A stretch of 64,000 nt of DNA from an uncultured Prevotella sp. (GTDB taxonomy: Bacteria; Bacteroidota; Bacteroidia; Bacteroidales; Bacteroidaceae). Below the pieces are notes generated by a model. The model saw nothing but the letters and a program-made list of their open reading frames with translations, searched no databases and was not told the origin of the DNA. Where the stretch lies: NCBI RefSeq assembly GCF_946404925.1, contig NZ_CAMJFM010000003.1, positions 62,001 through 126,000 of the forward strand, written 5' to 3'. Shown one piece after another: positions 61,327-64,000 of the stretch. How positions within the stretch are numbered: position 1 is the stretch's first letter; each line of letters starts with the position of its first letter. The translations under genes and the position numbers were made by a program.

Positions 61327-64000
61327 TTAGTTTCTTTCCATTTCTAACATCTTACATGGTATCGAGAACCAGACGGTGGTGCCCTTACCCTCAGTAGATG
61401 TAAGCTCAATATTACCACCCATATACTGTACCAACTCATGGCAGATGCTGAGGCCAAGGCCAGCACCATTATTGGCACCAGTAACAAATCGTCCGAAGAT
61501 GTTCTCCTGATTCTCCTTCTTGATACCACTACCTGTATCTTCTACTGATATCAGCAGTCTGTCGGCTATAAACTCATAGCGTGCCAGAACACTACCTGAA
61601 GTGGTGTGCTGGATGGCGTTAGTAAGTATCTTGTTGATAATCATCGATACGTTTGGCTCGTCAATCTCGATAACCAGTCGCTTGTACGGACTCTGTACGA
61701 TGTACTCTACGCCTGGCAGCTTGTGGTTGTCCCATACTGATGAACATCTGCCACCAAATATGCTTGCAAAGTCTACTGGTTGTGGCGATAGGGTAATCAT
61801 TCCTGCATCGAGTCGCGATAGGAACAGGATGTCGTTGATCAGCTTCAGCAGCGATGCTGAGTTGTTCTTAATCTCGTTGATGAACACAGCCTCGTCCTCA
61901 GGCGAGTGCTCCATCTCAAAGAGTTCCGAGAATCCTACTACAGTGTTAAGTGGCGTACGTATCTCGTGGCTCATGTTGTGTAGGAATGCGTTCTTAACAG
62001 TCTCAACCTCCTGAGCGCGAACTGACTCCTCTGCCAGTTTCTCTTCTACAGCCTTAATCTCGCTGATGTCACGAATCAGTCCGAAGTATTCCTGTATCTC
62101 GCCATCCACCTTGGTAGGCACAAAGTTAAACTGCAAGTGTAGTGGCAAATGGTCTTTGCGCCTGATGCAGGTCTTGACTTCTGCAATCAGACTACCCGTC
62201 TGTCGATTATCCATCTTGTTGAGTAAGCGCAAGGCCTGTTTCTCTGACGAGCTATCTACGAAAGCCAGAGCACGGGTTTGTGTAAGCGAGTATTTCTCGT
62301 GGCCTATCTCGCTATAGATGGTCAGCGTATGTGTGTCGAGATGATATTTAACCAGACTGATACCTCCCACAGACAGCACATAGTCGATGTTGTGTACGTA
62401 GGTTGACACATCGTCCTTTACAATTTGTAGCTGCTTGCTGTTTTCTTTCAGTTTTCTATACGAATTGGCCGACTCTGTAACGTTACGTCCTGTTCCAAAG
62501 AATCCTATACGGTTGCCAAACTTGTCGTGTACAGGGAGCACCTGCAGCTCGTAGTAGAGCTTCTCTCTGCCCAACATTCTGTTCAGCACACGATTATCAT
62601 CTGGCGAAGTGTATAGCTGGGTGGCATAGAAGTACTCGAACTTGTCGAGGTCGAGTTTATCCTCGCCAAGTACCTCTGCGAGTGATATCCTGCGTTGCTT
62701 GATGGTGTCATTATCAACTCCCATTGCTGATAGCGACTTGCTGTTCATATCAGTAATGTAGCCATCAGCATCGTAGTAAACCATATCGACCAAGGCTGAA
62801 TTGAATAGCGACTGATAGCGCAGCATCGACTCCTTGATCATTGACTGGCGCATACGATCCTGAGTGGTATCAGTCTTCGAGATGATGATGACTGATGGCC
62901 TTTTTCGCTTATCCCTTCTCAGTACTGATAACGTGGCAGTATAGTTGTTGCTATGTATCAGGTCGCTTTCGTATTCCTTTAGCTGTATGGATTGTGTTCC
63001 TGTTTTTTCTTCAATTACATCGCGTAGTGCCTCAGTAAGTGTGGTAAAGTCGTTGGCATCAAATCTGTGTGAGTACTCAAGTAGTGAGTATGTTTTCTCA
63101 GCATGGCCCGTTGAGTCCATAACTGTAAAGAACTGGCCTCCTACATCGTATGTGCAGAACTTAACATTACTGGTCTTCATGATTAGCGATAGGCGTTCGT
63201 TCTCCTTGTTCACCTTACGAGTCATCTTGCGCTCACGTAGTTTGAAGAAGGTGTAGTATATCAGTATGCCTACAGCCATGATAGTAAAGAACTTAATCAT
63301 GTCCCATATCCACGATGGTATGCCTGATTCGTGGCGCTCTGGATAGAACCACTTGTTCTGTATAGCTGTTAGTTTGTCGTTGGCACGCAGGTTTGAGTAC
63401 ACGCTGTCAAGCTGAGCCAGCAAGTGGTGGTCGTTGGCAAAGAACTTATATTCGCCATAGGGGAATTCGAATGGTGTAATCTCAAGATTGTCAGTGTGGT
63501 ATTTGTTCATCAGCCACTTAAGCGACATGGAGTTCCACAATATGATACCCTTGTTCTCTGTACTTACAATCTGTATGGCCTCCTTCATGTCGTCGTAAGG
63601 AATCACCTCCTTGCTCCAACCTTTATCCTCCAGCATGTGATGGCTAAAGCTACCTTCGTGCACTATGACCGGATAGCTGGCCAGTTCTTTTCCGTTGCGG
63701 GCGTTTATGGCCATTCCCTTAGGTTTAACCAGGCTATGTGTGAATATCTGCACAATGGTTCTTCCATATGAAGAACTGTGACGTGCAAAGTCGGCATCCA
63801 TTCGCAGCATCAGGTCCGACTTGTGTTCCTTCAGGTCTTTCTGGGCTTCGAGTGTAGGCCTCAGTCTTATGACATAAGGAATATCCAATTCCTTGAATAT
63901 CATCTTCAGCAGGTCAATGTTGTATCCATCGGGCTCTCCGTTCTCGTTCAGGAATACGTAAGGCCACAAGTCCCATGCGTCTTCATATACCAATGGACGC
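61327..64000 (-). CDS. Sensor histidine kinase with periplasmic solute-binding domain, paralogue of the next gene (5' end outside the window)
   Basis: The frame stays open to the window edge, so the signal peptide and true start lie beyond 64000. The visible 890 residues begin inside a family-3 solute-binding domain (PLVYEDAWDLWPYVFLNENGEPDGYNIDLL within the first 32). A membrane helix near 240-258 and PAS-like domains follow. The histidine box HNMSHEIRTPLNTVVGF has its His near 676, and the ATPase lobe has DTGSGIK and GAGLGLSICHELVQ. It shares order and many motifs with the downstream kinase, so the pair arose by duplication and is cotranscribed (2 bp gap). Confidence 0.9.
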   Translation of the reverse strand, partial: RPLVYEDAWDLWPYVFLNENGEPDGYNIDLLKMIFKELDIPYVIRLRPTLEAQKDLKEHKSDLMLRMDADFARHSSSYGRTIVQIFTHSLVKPKGMAINARNGKELASYPVIVHEGSFSHHMLEDKGWSKEVIPYDDMKEAIQIVSTENKGIILWNSMSLKWLMNKYHTDNLEITPFEFPYGEYKFFANDHHLLAQLDSVYSNLRANDKLTAIQNKWFYPERHESGIPSWIWDMIKFFTIMAVGILIYYTFFKLRERKMTRKVNKENERLSLIMKTSNVKFCTYDVGGQFFTVMDSTGHAEKTYSLLEYSHRFDANDFTTLTEALRDVIEEKTGTQSIQLKEYESDLIHSNNYTATLSVLRRDKRKRPSVIIISKTDTTQDRMRQSMIKESMLRYQSLFNSALVDMVYYDADGYITDMNSKSLSAMGVDNDTIKQRRISLAEVLGEDKLDLDKFEYFYATQLYTSPDDNRVLNRMLGREKLYYELQVLPVHDKFGNRIGFFGTGRNVTESANSYRKLKENSKQLQIVKDDVSTYVHNIDYVLSVGGISLVKYHLDTHTLTIYSEIGHEKYSLTQTRALAFVDSSSEKQALRLLNKMDNRQTGSLIAEVKTCIRRKDHLPLHLQFNFVPTKVDGEIQEYFGLIRDISEIKAVEEKLAEESVRAQEVETVKNAFLHNMSHEIRTPLNTVVGFSELFEMEHSPEDEAVFINEIKNNSASLLKLINDILFLSRLDAGMITLSPQPVDFASIFGGRCSSVWDNHKLPGVEYIVQSPYKRLVIEIDEPNVSMIINKILTNAIQHTTSGSVLARYEFIADRLLISVEDTGSGIKKENQENIFGRFVTGANNGAGLGLSICHELVQYMGGNIELTSTEGKGTTVWFSIPCKMLEMERN

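Overview
The window looks like chromosome from a Bacteroidales bacterium, most likely Prevotellaceae (Prevotella or a close relative). Three things point there. Most transcription units start at the Bacteroidetes housekeeping promoter (a TAnnTTTG -7 box, often with TTG or TTTG about 19-22 bp upstream) rather than at -35/-10 boxes. The protein set includes a TonB receptor with a DUF4249 lipoprotein, a DUF349 repeat protein, an OstA-like protein, two SurA-type parvulins and a carboxynorspermidine synthase-like enzyme. Gene order such as tig-clpP-clpX-recQ and guaB-parvulin-parvulin-ostA-mutL also fits. The species is not proven by the sequence.

Layout. 1-6.8 kb: protein quality control and repair on the plus strand (tig, clpP, clpX, recQ, a secreted protein). 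6.9-14.6 kb: a tightly packed run of guaB, two periplasmic parvulins, an OstA-like protein and mutL, with several 4-13 bp overlaps. 14.7-16.9 kb: tRNA-Val, a MATE exporter, a long gene-free stretch that holds a candidate non-coding RNA, and tRNA-Tyr. 17-19.3 kb (minus): rsmA-guaD and a very short membrane-protein gene with its own promoter and terminator. 19.4-28.7 kb (plus): a flippase-like membrane protein, pepD, corA with an unusual leader, a DUF349 protein, tRNA-Gln (minus), rsfS, ftsH and cdsA. 28.7-33.6 kb: cell-envelope genes (small lipoproteins, TonB receptor, DUF4249) and asd. 33.7-37.5 kb: a cation/proton antiporter, a LolD-type ATPase and a CvfB-like RNA-binding protein. 37.6-43.9 kb (minus): asnS, a pseudouridine synthase with a long GGYG-repeat head, purB, a second tRNA-Val, an ACT-domain protein and a phenylacetate-CoA ligase. 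44-46.7 kb: a metallo-hydrolase, two envelope proteins and the remnant of a mobile-element gene. 46.7-50 kb: an AT-richer block with two palindromes, an outer-membrane barrel protein and GltS. 50-64 kb: dnaK, a secreted protein, recA, a four-helix-bundle protein, a saccharopine-dehydrogenase-family enzyme, nhaD and two tandem sensor kinases; the last is cut by the window edge.

Most of this is housekeeping. The unusual material lies between genes: (i) short tandem repeats, mostly 7 bp units, at about nine loci, which often start in the stop codon of one gene and fill the gap to the next; (ii) a promoter-to-terminator unit at 16.26-16.57 kb that would give an RNA with 115 consecutive bases free of C; (iii) an Asp/Pro-rich 11-codon leader ORF and a start-occluding inverted repeat before corA; (iv) a 34-residue membrane-protein gene; (v) a sigma-54-like -24/-12 promoter before dnaK; (vi) several genes whose -7 box lies only 4-8 bp from the start codon. 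No rRNA operon, CRISPR array, intact insertion sequence or prophage was seen.
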